Assembly: GCA_029051445.1 (NCBI GenBank)
Contig: JAIDKP010000423.1
Coordinates: forward strand, 1 to 6,952
Direction: 5' to 3'
From: Muribaculaceae bacterium
GTDB lineage: Bacteria > Bacteroidota > Bacteroidia > Bacteroidales > Muribaculaceae
DNA: 6,952 nucleotides
The notes under the pieces were generated by a model, which worked only from the letters and a program-made list of their open reading frames with translations, did not search any database and was not told the DNA's origin. Position 1 is the first letter of the stretch; every line of letters starts with the position of its first letter. Positions 1 to 6,378 of this stretch are shown here, piece after piece. A program made the translations under genes and the position numbers.

Positions 1-1902
1 GATATGCGCTGGCACCTCTATGCCGACGGCAAGGAAGTCGCTTCGGGCAACCGACTCGGCGGCACACCGCTACGCGACATAGCACCGCGCACATCAGGCA
101 AAATGACAGTCCCCTGCGACCTCAACAGCCTCGATGCCGACAAAGAGTACTTCCTGACCGTAGAGTTCCTTCAGCCGGCCGACAAGCCCTGGGCTAAAAA
201 AGGATTCGTGCAGATGCGCGAGCAACTGCCAGTGAAGAGCGCGGCAGCCCATAGCCCCATAACAGCAGACGCAGCTTCGGGCATCGACATTGCCGAGGCC
301 GACGGCTCGCTCACTGTCGCAGGCAAAGGCTTCAGAATCGTCTTCGACGATGCCACCGGATCAATCTCGTCGCTCTCCTACGACGGAAAAGAATACATCA
401 CCCCCGGCAACGGCCCGCGCCTCGACGCCTACCGCGCACCGGTCGACAACGACGTGTGGATCTATGGCCAGTGGTATGCCAACGGCCTCGACAACCTCAG
501 CCACAAAGCCGCCGACCGAAAATATTTCCGCAACGCCGACGGCACGGTATCAGTGAGCTACTCCGTTGTCTCAAAAGCAACCAACGCCACCGCACTCGAC
601 GGCCGGTTCACATCCGGACGTGCAAAGACCGTGAAGGGCGACCCGCTCGACAGCGATGCTCTCACATTTGTCACCAACCAGATATGGACCATCTACCCCG
701 ACGGCTCAGTCGAGCTTGAGGCCGCAGTGACCGACAACAAGCCCACCATGACCTTGCCGCGTCTGGGCTACGCGATGAAACTGCCTGTAACCCTCGAAAA
801 CTACACCTACTACGGCCGCGGACCTGTCAACAACTTCAACGACCGCAAGACCGGACAGTTTGTCGGACTCTACGACTCAAAAGTAGCCGACATGTTTGTC
901 AACTTCCCGAAACCCCAGAGCATGAGCGGACGCGAGGAAGTGCGCTGGAGCGCTCTGCGCGATCCCGAGGGACGCGGACTGCAGTTCATAGCACTCGACA
1001 CCATGAGCATGTCGGTGCTGCCCTGGAGCGAGCAGCAACTTGCCAACGCCCCGCATCCATGCGACCTCCCGGCATCCGACGGCAACTGGCTCCACCTTGA
1101 CACCAAGGTGACCGGTCTCGGCGGAAGCAGCTGCGGACAGGGCGGACCGCTCACACACGACCGTGTCAACGGCGGAAAACACAACTTCGGATTCATCATA
1201 CGTCCGGTTGCCCCGGGAACCGATCTCTCGTCCAACGCACGTGTCGGACGCGGAGGCATGCTGCCCCTTTCGATCATACGCGACCGCAAAGGCATGGTGA
1301 GCATCTCCACATCAGCCACCGAGTCTCACATTGTCTACACCGACGGCACCACCAAAGGCCGCAAAAAGACATTGGTCGAAAACAAATACGACGCTCCGTT
1401 TGAGTTCAAGAAAGGCGGTACAATCACCGCATGGGACGAGAGCAACCCGCTTGCAAAAGTTTCCATGACATTTGAGCCGCTGAACACCGTCGACATGGAA
1501 GTCGTCTACTGCTCGAGCGAAGAGCCCGGCGACGATGCAACCTATCTCACCGACGGCGACCCGACGACAATATGGCATACCACCTACGGCGTCACAGTCG
1601 GCAAATATCCCCACTGGATCGACTTCGACACCTATGATGTCAAAGGCATGAAGGGCTTTACAATCCTTCCCCGCCAGGACGGAAGCGCGACAGGCAACAT
1701 CAAAGACTATCGCATCGAAGTGAGCGACGACGGCAAGACATGGCGCAAAGTGACCGAAGGTGCATTTGACGCCTCACCCAAAGAGAAGAAAGTGATCTTC
1801 GACACGCCGGTCAAAGCACGCTACATGCGCTTCACCGCCCTCTCGTCGCAGCGCGGCCACGACTACGGCAGCGCAGCCGAGTTCAGCATCATTCCCGAGT
1901 AA
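1..1902 (+). CDS. Glycoside hydrolase family 2 beta-galactosidase, C-terminal part, with F5/8 type C (discoidin) domain; 5' partial
   Basis: The frame is already open at base 1 and ends at TAA 1900-1902, so the true start lies upstream; the ATG at base 4 is internal. Numbering residues from that Met: 1-75 resemble the Ig-like LacZ domain 4 (WHLYADGKEVASG). About 100-400 match the beta-galactosidase small-chain sandwich, with LDAYRAPVDND at 140-150, YYGRGPVNNFNDR at 269-281 and TKVTGLGGSSCG at 368-379. About 435-490 look like a short beta-sandwich linker (CHB_HEX_C-like). About 500-631 look like a discoidin-type carbohydrate-binding domain (YLTDGDPTTIWHT at 514-526, YRIEVSDDGKTW at 569-580). 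The sandwich domain helps shape the active site in LacZ; the catalytic glutamates of the barrel are outside the window. The enzyme probably releases terminal beta-galactose from glycans in the periplasm or at the cell surface. Substrate and location are inferred, since the signal peptide is not visible. The next gene is convergent. Confidence 0.92.
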   Translation, partial: DMRWHLYADGKEVASGNRLGGTPLRDIAPRTSGKMTVPCDLNSLDADKEYFLTVEFLQPADKPWAKKGFVQMREQLPVKSAAAHSPITADAASGIDIAEADGSLTVAGKGFRIVFDDATGSISSLSYDGKEYITPGNGPRLDAYRAPVDNDVWIYGQWYANGLDNLSHKAADRKYFRNADGTVSVSYSVVSKATNATALDGRFTSGRAKTVKGDPLDSDALTFVTNQIWTIYPDGSVELEAAVTDNKPTMTLPRLGYAMKLPVTLENYTYYGRGPVNNFNDRKTGQFVGLYDSKVADMFVNFPKPQSMSGREEVRWSALRDPEGRGLQFIALDTMSMSVLPWSEQQLANAPHPCDLPASDGNWLHLDTKVTGLGGSSCGQGGPLTHDRVNGGKHNFGFIIRPVAPGTDLSSNARVGRGGMLPLSIIRDRKGMVSISTSATESHIVYTDGTTKGRKKTLVENKYDAPFEFKKGGTITAWDESNPLAKVSMTFEPLNTVDMEVVYCSSEEPGDDATYLTDGDPTTIWHTTYGVTVGKYPHWIDFDTYDVKGMKGFTILPRQDGSATGNIKDYRIEVSDDGKTWRKVTEGAFDASPKEKKVIFDTPVKARYMRFTALSSQRGHDYGSAAEFSIIPE

Positions 1903-1925
1903 AAAACAGACCTGAGCAACAAAAA

Positions 1926-1964
1926 CAATCCCTCCGGAGGCCATATGCGCTTCCGGAGGGATTG
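1926..1964 (-). terminator. Intrinsic terminator-like hairpin between convergent genes
   Basis: A perfect 13-bp inverted repeat: arms 1926-1938 (CAATCCCTCCGGA) and 1952-1964 (TCCGGAGGGATTG), with a 13-nt loop. On the minus strand the hairpin is followed at once by TTTTTGTTG (complement of 1918-1925), so it fits a rho-independent terminator for the ATPase gene ending at 1992. On the plus strand it lies 23 bp after the GH2 stop with A's before it but no T-tract after it, so it would serve that transcript mainly as a 3'-end stabilising hairpin. Confidence 0.8.
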
Positions 1965-1991
1965 CCGTATATCGACATCACCGCCCCACTA

Positions 1992-3337
1992 TTACTGCAA
2001 TCCGGAAAGATCAACTTTATAACAGGCCGGAGCCGTATATTTTTTTTCAAGAAACATAACCATATAGACAGGAGCATATATGATTTTGCCCTCGACATGC
2101 AGATTGTCGTTATTAAATACCACCGCCTCAGGCAGATCGTATTCACCGCAATCCATTATGTTTGATAAAGCACGGTGCATATCGTAATCCTTACCGGATT
2201 TCACTTCGATAGGCAAAACCTTGCCATCAAGTTCAATAACAAAGTCCAATTCACCTCTCTTCTTGCTATTGTAATAATACGGCACTATGCCGTGAGCAGC
2301 AAACTCCTGTGCTACAGCATTTTCATATACCGACCCGAAATTGATATCCTTGTCTCCGCTGATTATACGCACCTGAATGCCGTCGGCATACTGGCAAGCA
2401 AGCAGACCGATATCGTTTTGAAAAAGTTTGAACAAGTTACGTGAGCGTGCAAGCAGAAGCGGTATTTTCGGTTCTTCCACATTGTAGACAGGCAACGCCA
2501 CGCCGGCATTTGTCAGCCACAGAAAACTGTTTTTTATGCGGTCAAACTTTGCGTGTTCATTCAGCCGCTTTAATATAAAGCGTTTGTTTTTGGTGTTTAG
2601 TTCCGGAGGAATAAGATTAAAAATTTCCTCGATATACAACTTGTTATGAGGATCATATCGGGCAATATCGCGTTTATATAAACGAATAATATCCTGCTGA
2701 ACGGCCATTACCTCCTGCAGGTTATTATTCTCCATATATTTATCTACAGCAGCCGGCATACCTCCGACAACAAGATACAGCCGGAACAGCTCCATGATCT
2801 TGCCATGCACAAATGCATCCACTGCTGTTCGACCGCTCCATGCCTCACGCAAAGATCCGATTATAGTTTCCTTAATTCCCAATGACAAGGCAAACTCCTC
2901 GAAATCAAGCGGAAACATATCTTTAACCCCCATATATCCGACCGGTTCCGACCGCAGATCCTTCAGTTCTACCCCAAGAAGCGAGCCACTCAGTATATAA
3001 CGGTACGAACCCTCATCTACCAGAAACTTTATTGCCGTAACAATTTCCGGACACTGCTGCACCTCATCAAAAAAAATAAGCGTCTCACCTTTTACAAGCG
3101 GCACTGTCGTGATTGCTGACAGACGAAGCAGAATATCCGAGCTCTTCTTGCTCCTTTGAATAAATCTACCGCCTCAGGGATCTCGATAAAATTGATTTCA
3201 ATAAAATTCTTAAAGCACTTTCCAAACTGACGAATTGAGTATGTCTTACCGATTTGCCTGGCACCGGTAATAAGCAACGCATTACGAGTTGTCTCGTAAT
3301 AGCGCCTGATATATTCATCAACCTTCCTTTTTAGCAT
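1992..3337 (-). pseudogene. AAA_14/DUF4143 family ATPase, split by a single-base frameshift
   Basis: Two minus-strand frames together make one protein. Frame A starts at ATG 3335-3337 (MLKRKVDEY; AAGGA lies 4 nt upstream) and stops at TAA 3092-3094. A longer frame would need TTG at 3358, which is less likely. Frame B carries the rest and stops at TAA 1992-1994; its first M-like codon at 3104 is a GTG inside the protein. Adding one base near 3148 joins them into 448 residues, a usual length for the family. Restored positions: Walker A GARQIGKT 25-32, Walker B LIFFDE 87-92, an ILSGS strand-end motif around 116-120, DUF4143 helices about 175-310, and a PD-(D/E)XK-like core (GELD ending at Asp365, IEVKSGK with Glu378 and Lys380). 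The family is widespread in gut Bacteroidales with poorly known function; links to defence or toxin-antitoxin roles are speculative. Composition is unlike the neighbours (20 of 60 bases G+C at 2581-2640 against 39 of 60 at 6001-6060), which suggests transfer. Confidence 0.9.
3139..3155 (-). other. Frameshift site in the ATPase gene (one base missing)
   Basis: Upstream the gene reads ...DLFKGA in frame A; downstream the family-like sequence KKSSDILLRLSAITTVPLVKGE is in the -1 frame. The switch falls on the minus-strand bases GGAGCAAGAAGAGCTC. Restoring one A (one T at 3148-3149 on the plus strand) gives GGA GCA AAG AAG AGC TCG GAT and a seamless join. Without it, frame A reads 24 or so unrelated residues rich in Cys, Arg and Gln and then stops. 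No classical X-XXY-YYZ slippery heptamer is in register here, so decay or a sequencing/assembly error is more likely than programmed frameshifting. Confidence 0.85.
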
Positions 3338-3387
3338 AAAATCCTTATTATCTACCAACTACAATCCGCAATGCCGCTTTTCCAATG

Positions 3388-3404
3388 AAAAACGAAGCGT
3401 TTTT
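3388..3404 (-). other. Small hairpin within repeat unit 1
   Basis: AAAAACG AAG CGTTTTT is a perfect 7-bp inverted repeat with a 3-nt loop. In either direction the stem is followed by or contains a run of U's, so it could act as a weak terminator or an RNA end for peptidase transcripts. It lies between the proposed ATPase promoter and the ATPase start, so it would fall in that gene's leader. Its role is inferred only. Confidence 0.55.
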
Positions 3405-3419
3405 GCCGCTTTTCCAAGA

Positions 3420-3449
3420 CAAATCTAGGCCCTTTTGCCGCTTTTCCAA
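3420..3449 (-). promoter_or_regulatory. Possible Bacteroidetes promoter for the ATPase gene, inside the repeat
   Basis: On the minus strand TAGATTTG (complement of 3420-3427) matches the -7 consensus TAnnTTTG exactly. ATTG, a three-of-four match to the -33 TTTG, lies 19 bp further upstream (complement of 3447-3450). Transcription would start near 3413 and leave a leader of about 75 nt to the ATG at 3337. The -33-like bases are part of the repeat core, so the element may have brought the promoter with it. The match is short and could be chance. Confidence 0.4.
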
Positions 3450-3451
3450 TG

Positions 3452-3468
3452 AAAAACAAAGCATTTTT
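3452..3468 (-). other. Small hairpin within repeat unit 3 (wobble version)
   Basis: This is the counterpart of the unit-1 hairpin, exactly 64 bp away: AAAAACA AAG CATTTTT. Two differences would break two pairs on the plus strand, but on the minus-strand RNA (AAAAAUG CUU UGUUUUU) both become U-G/G-U wobble pairs, so the seven-pair stem survives only in that orientation. It sits 20 bp downstream of the peptidase stop on the peptidase's own strand. Confidence 0.5.
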
Positions 3469-3487
3469 GCCGCTTTTCCAAGATTTG

Positions 3488-5734
3488 TCAGGGCAGAGGC
3501 ACTTCCTGCCACGACGGAGGTGTGACACCGAGCAGGTGACGCACAAAGAAATCATAACGCTTGCGTTCACCGAAATCCTCGCCCATAGTGTGGTGTGCGC
3601 CCGGGATAACCACCAGTTCGAAATCCTTGCCGGCACGGATAAGCGCGTCGGCCACCTGCATGGTGGATGCCGGATCGACATTGTCGTCCATCTCGCCGAC
3701 TACGAGCATCAGCGGGTGCTGCAACAGATGCGCGTTGACAACATTGGACGACTGAGCGTAACTTTCGTCGACAGGATAGCCCATCCAAAGCTCATTCCAC
3801 CAGATTTTATCCATGCGGTTGTCATGACAGCCACAAGCCGAGTAACAGGCCTTGTAGAACTCGGGATGCAGAAGCAGCGCCGAGAGTGATTCCTGACCGC
3901 CGGCAGAACATCCGTATATCCCGACGCGGTCAAGATCCATATAAGGGTATTTCTCTCCGGCGGCCTTAAGCCACGCGATGTGGTCGGGGATCGCGGCGTC
4001 TTTCAGATTTTTGTAGCACACGTTCTCAAAGTCGCGTGAGCGGAACGACGTGCCCATGCCGTCGACCATCACAACGATGAAGCCAAGTTCGGAAAGCGAG
4101 GTCATCCACCAGTCATAGGGACGGAAGGATTTTGGCACATACTGGTCGCCGGGACCTTGATAGATATACTCGATCATGGGATATTTCTTAGAAGGATCGA
4201 AATTCGACGGACGGCGTATAAGTCCCCACATAGGCGTTTTGCCGTCGCGTCCCGGAGCCACAAACACCTCGGGAGCGGTCCAGCCGGCAGCCGTAAGGCG
4301 GCTTATATCAGCCGTCTCGAGATGCATCAGTTCGCGACCGTCAACCGCACTGCGCAATGCCGCCTGAGGTGCATCAGCCACAGTCGACCACACATCCACA
4401 AGATACTTCATGTCGGGCGAATAAGTCACCGAATGATGGCCGCTCACAGGAGTAAGATCACGCATGTCGGTGCCGTCGGTCTTTATGCTGTAGTACCTTA
4501 TCAGATATGGGTCTTCATCTTTCTGCACCCCGCTTGCCGAGAAATAGATGCGGCCATCCTGCTCATCGACATGCTGCACACCCCGCACATACCACTCTCC
4601 GCGAGTGATCTGCCATGCAGGCTGCGCCGTTGTGCGGTCGATCATATAGAGGTGCTGGTAGCCGTCGCGCTCGCTGCTCCATATCATGTGCTTCCCGTCG
4701 GACATGTCATGGCGGAAGTTGCGAACATAGTTCACGTATTTGTCGTGAGTCTCCTCGACAATCGGACGCATAGCGCCACCGGAAGCCGAAAGCTCGAGCA
4801 CGCGGTACACCTTATGTCCGCGACCGTTGTATTCGACCGTCACCGCGCGGCTGTCGGCCTCCCACACCGGATCGGAAAGCTCATACTGATTGTCGATCAG
4901 CGACACATCGGGTATAGACTTCTCGCCGTTCTCGACATTGAACACCGCCGGACGCTTGAACTGCACCTCATCGCCGGGCTTGGCATACTCCTGCTTGTGA
5001 AGCTTAGGCTGAAGCTGATCTACCGGCGACGACTCAACGTAATATACATAGTGCTTAACAGCCGGACGGATGCGGTTGACGGCAACACAGCGGCTGTCTG
5101 GCGACCAGTAGATACGCGACGAATAATAGTTGCCCATAGCACCGTCATCGCTCAACGCGCGGGCATTGCGGCCGTCGGCATCACTCACCCACACGTTGTA
5201 GTCCCTGATATAGGCTTTGCGCGTTCCGTCGGGCGACATCACCGGCTCGCCGCCGGTCTCGGGATCGACCACCATCCAGTGCGGCTCCTCGGGGCGCGGA
5301 GGCAGCGGAGGCATCTCCTCCACCTTGTCGCCCTTTGCAATATATCGGTATCGTGTGCCGCGCATCGAAAAATCTATCGTATCGGCAGCCGCCGACACGC
5401 GGCCTATACCCAACTGCAGCGAGTCGCCGCTCACATGCCTCCCGGTAGCATCGGAAATCGCTTTGGCAAGGCGCTTATGATCAAAAAGCTCGCCCCGCTT
5501 TCCCTTCGCCGCATCAACAAACTTATATCGCCGTCCTTCAGGCGTGTCGGTCACATAATGGAATCTGTCGGTACCGTCGATCCACCGCGCGTTCACACCG
5601 GCGTTCCATACATTGCTCATCGAGTATTTGCTCCGCAACTCATAGGCGCGGCGATAGTCATCGGCTGTGCCCTGGGCAAAAGCGTTAATCCCTAGTATCA
5701 GCACACCGGCTACTATAGCACTTCTCACTTTCAT
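3488..5734 (-). CDS. Secreted S9 family serine peptidase (DPP IV / prolyl oligopeptidase-like)
   Basis: The 748-residue protein starts at ATG 5732-5734. Residues 1-20 form a signal peptide (basic MKVR, a hydrophobic core, likely cleavage AFA|QG), so it is exported, probably to the periplasm. About 95-470 form the DPPIV_N-type beta-propeller, with recurring blade motifs such as SPDGTRKAYIRD (167-178), WSPDSR (210-215) and WSSERDGYQHLY (352-363). About 495-737 form the alpha/beta-hydrolase domain. The nucleophile elbow is GCSAGG with Ser610; the acid is Asp683 or Asp684 in GEMDDNVD; the base is probably His715 in PGAHHTMG. The family removes dipeptides or cleaves short peptides, often after proline. 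The Glu-Glu motif that clamps the free N-terminus in classical DPP IV is not seen where expected: the stretch before YWSPDS reads GAMGNYYSSRI. Exact specificity is therefore open. Length is normal. The gene stands alone, divergent from cobU and ending just inside the repeat. Confidence 0.94.
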   Translation of the reverse strand: MKVRSAIVAGVLILGINAFAQGTADDYRRAYELRSKYSMSNVWNAGVNARWIDGTDRFHYVTDTPEGRRYKFVDAAKGKRGELFDHKRLAKAISDATGRHVSGDSLQLGIGRVSAAADTIDFSMRGTRYRYIAKGDKVEEMPPLPPRPEEPHWMVVDPETGGEPVMSPDGTRKAYIRDYNVWVSDADGRNARALSDDGAMGNYYSSRIYWSPDSRCVAVNRIRPAVKHYVYYVESSPVDQLQPKLHKQEYAKPGDEVQFKRPAVFNVENGEKSIPDVSLIDNQYELSDPVWEADSRAVTVEYNGRGHKVYRVLELSASGGAMRPIVEETHDKYVNYVRNFRHDMSDGKHMIWSSERDGYQHLYMIDRTTAQPAWQITRGEWYVRGVQHVDEQDGRIYFSASGVQKDEDPYLIRYYSIKTDGTDMRDLTPVSGHHSVTYSPDMKYLVDVWSTVADAPQAALRSAVDGRELMHLETADISRLTAAGWTAPEVFVAPGRDGKTPMWGLIRRPSNFDPSKKYPMIEYIYQGPGDQYVPKSFRPYDWWMTSLSELGFIVVMVDGMGTSFRSRDFENVCYKNLKDAAIPDHIAWLKAAGEKYPYMDLDRVGIYGCSAGGQESLSALLLHPEFYKACYSACGCHDNRMDKIWWNELWMGYPVDESYAQSSNVVNAHLLQHPLMLVVGEMDDNVDPASTMQVADALIRAGKDFELVVIPGAHHTMGEDFGERKRYDFFVRHLLGVTPPSWQEVPLP

Positions 5735-5773
5735 ATTATCGGATATCTTATCTGTTCATTTTTCTTTCTGATG

Positions 5774-5781
5774 CAAATATA
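5774..5781 (-). promoter_or_regulatory. -7 box of the S9 peptidase promoter
   Basis: On the minus strand TATATTTG matches TAnnTTTG exactly, 39 bp before the ATG at 5734. No good TTTG is seen at -33. The predicted leader is about 33 nt and the start codon has no clear Shine-Dalgarno sequence, as is common in Bacteroidetes. Confidence 0.6.
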
Positions 5782-5812
5782 CAAACCTTTTCATCATTGG
5801 CTGTTTTTTAGC

Positions 5813-5820
5813 TAAATTTG
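5813..5820 (+). promoter_or_regulatory. -7 box of the cobU-cobT promoter
   Basis: TAAATTTG matches TAnnTTTG exactly, 32 bp before the cobU ATG. The -33 region (TTTTC near 5788-5792) is only a weak match. The remaining leader of roughly 25 nt is far too short for a cobalamin riboswitch, so any B12 control must act another way or from outside this gap. Confidence 0.6.
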
Positions 5821-5852
5821 CGTAACAACGATATAAACCAACCGAGAAATAT

Positions 5853-6371
5853 ATGAGCGCCCGTATCATAATGGTGACAGGAGGACAACGGTCCGGAAAA
5901 AGCGTCTTTGCCGAGAATATGGCCCTTAGACTGGCCGAACACCCCGTTTACCTCGCGACAGCACAGATCCTCGACGACGAGATGCGACGGCGCGTCGAAG
6001 CACATCGCGAGCGGCGGCGTGAGCGATGGAGAAACGTCGAGTCGCCGCTCATGATAGCCGGCACTCAGCTTGCCGACGGGGAAGTCGTATTGATAGACTG
6101 CCTCACGATATGGGCGTCAAACTGGTTTTTCAAGCTCGGCGAAGACACCGATGCGGCGCTTGCCGAAATGAAAGCACAGCTCGACTTACTGTTTGGCAGA
6201 CCACTGACATATATCATTGTCACCAACGAGATTGGATTAGGCGGAGTAAGCGAGAACGCGATGCGGCGGCAGTTCACCGACCTTCAGGGAGCCATAAACC
6301 AGTATGTCGCCTCGCTGGCCCACGAAGTCTACCTCACAGTCTCGGGAATCCCTGTAAAAATAAAACCCTGA
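5853..6371 (+). CDS. cobU: Bifunctional adenosylcobinamide kinase / adenosylcobinamide-phosphate guanylyltransferase
   Basis: CobU phosphorylates adenosylcobinamide and then transfers GMP to give AdoCbi-GDP, the activated half that the cobalamin synthase joins to the lower ligand; it acts in the cytoplasm. The 172-residue length is typical. Visible motifs: P-loop GGQRSGKS (10-17), EAHRERR with His51 at the place of the guanylylated histidine (His46 in Salmonella CobU), the Walker B-like LIDCLTIW (80-87), VTNEIGLG (123-130), and the C-terminal [18 protein letters not shown]. The start at 5853 is chosen because it gives the usual short N-terminus before the first strand; the Met at residue 7 would cut that strand. 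The gene follows a good -7 box and is 7 bp from cobT, so the two are probably co-transcribed. Confidence 0.96.
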   Translation: MSARIIMVTGGQRSGKSVFAENMALRLAEHPVYLATAQILDDEMRRRVEAHRERRRERWRNVESPLMIAGTQLADGEVVLIDCLTIWASNWFFKLGEDTDAALAEMKAQLDLLFGRPLTYIIVTNEIGLGGVSENAMRRQFTDLQGAINQYVASLAHEVYLTVSGIPVKIKP

Positions 6372-6378
6372 CAGCATC

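Larger units (their letters stand above)
3418..3489. repeat. Long-range 9-bp inverted repeat enclosing one repeat unit and hairpin
   Basis: The arms GACAAATCT (3418-3426) and AGATTTGTC (3481-3489) are perfect reverse complements separated by 54 bp. The enclosed DNA contains two 14-bp cores and the unit-3 hairpin, so a nested stem structure is possible. The outer arm overlaps two bases of the peptidase stop codon. It has the look of a small palindromic intergenic element; no target-site duplication could be seen. Confidence 0.6.
3372..3499. repeat. Four-unit direct repeat with exact 32-bp period (alternating A-B-A-B)
   Basis: The 14-bp core TGCCGCTTTTCCAA occurs at 3372-3385, 3404-3417, 3436-3449 and 3468-3481, always 32 bp apart. 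The 18-bp segments between cores alternate: after cores 1 and 3 they are near identical (16 of 18), after cores 2 and 4 they differ. The higher-order unit is therefore 64 bp. The last core ends 6 bp before the TGA of the S9 peptidase gene (3488-3490), so only the last segment runs into that gene. Neither 32 nor 64 is a multiple of three, so this is not a protein repeat. It fills almost the whole gap between the peptidase and the ATPase. Confidence 0.93.

Noticed and set aside
870..1614. Minus-strand frames of 100-149 codons within the GH2 gene
   Set aside because: They are shadows of the strongly supported plus-strand GH2 frame and have no recognisable domains.
3139..3155. Programmed -1 frameshifting in the ATPase
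   Set aside because: No in-register slippery heptamer or convincing downstream stem is seen, and this family is normally encoded in one frame; a lost base explains the data more simply.
3372..3499. CRISPR array
   Set aside because: The cores are only 14 bp, the 18-bp segments between them are too short, and segments 1 and 3 are nearly identical, which spacers would not be. No cas genes are near.
3352..3681. Minus-strand frame running through the repeat
   Set aside because: It is an out-of-frame reading of the peptidase 3' end continued through the repeat; the 32-bp period shifts frame at each unit, so no repeated peptide is encoded.
3449..3889. Plus-strand frame starting in the repeat
   Set aside because: It lies mostly antisense to the catalytic domain of the peptidase and shows no domain.
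4157..5695. A 512-codon plus-strand frame opposite the S9 peptidase gene
   Set aside because: It is a mirror of the GC-rich codon use of the peptidase gene; its product is His/Arg/Ile-rich with no recognisable domain, and the peptidase on the other strand is certain.
5735..5852. Cobalamin riboswitch before cobU
   Set aside because: The gap is only 118 bp, is shared with a divergent promoter, and no B12-box-like sequence is seen.
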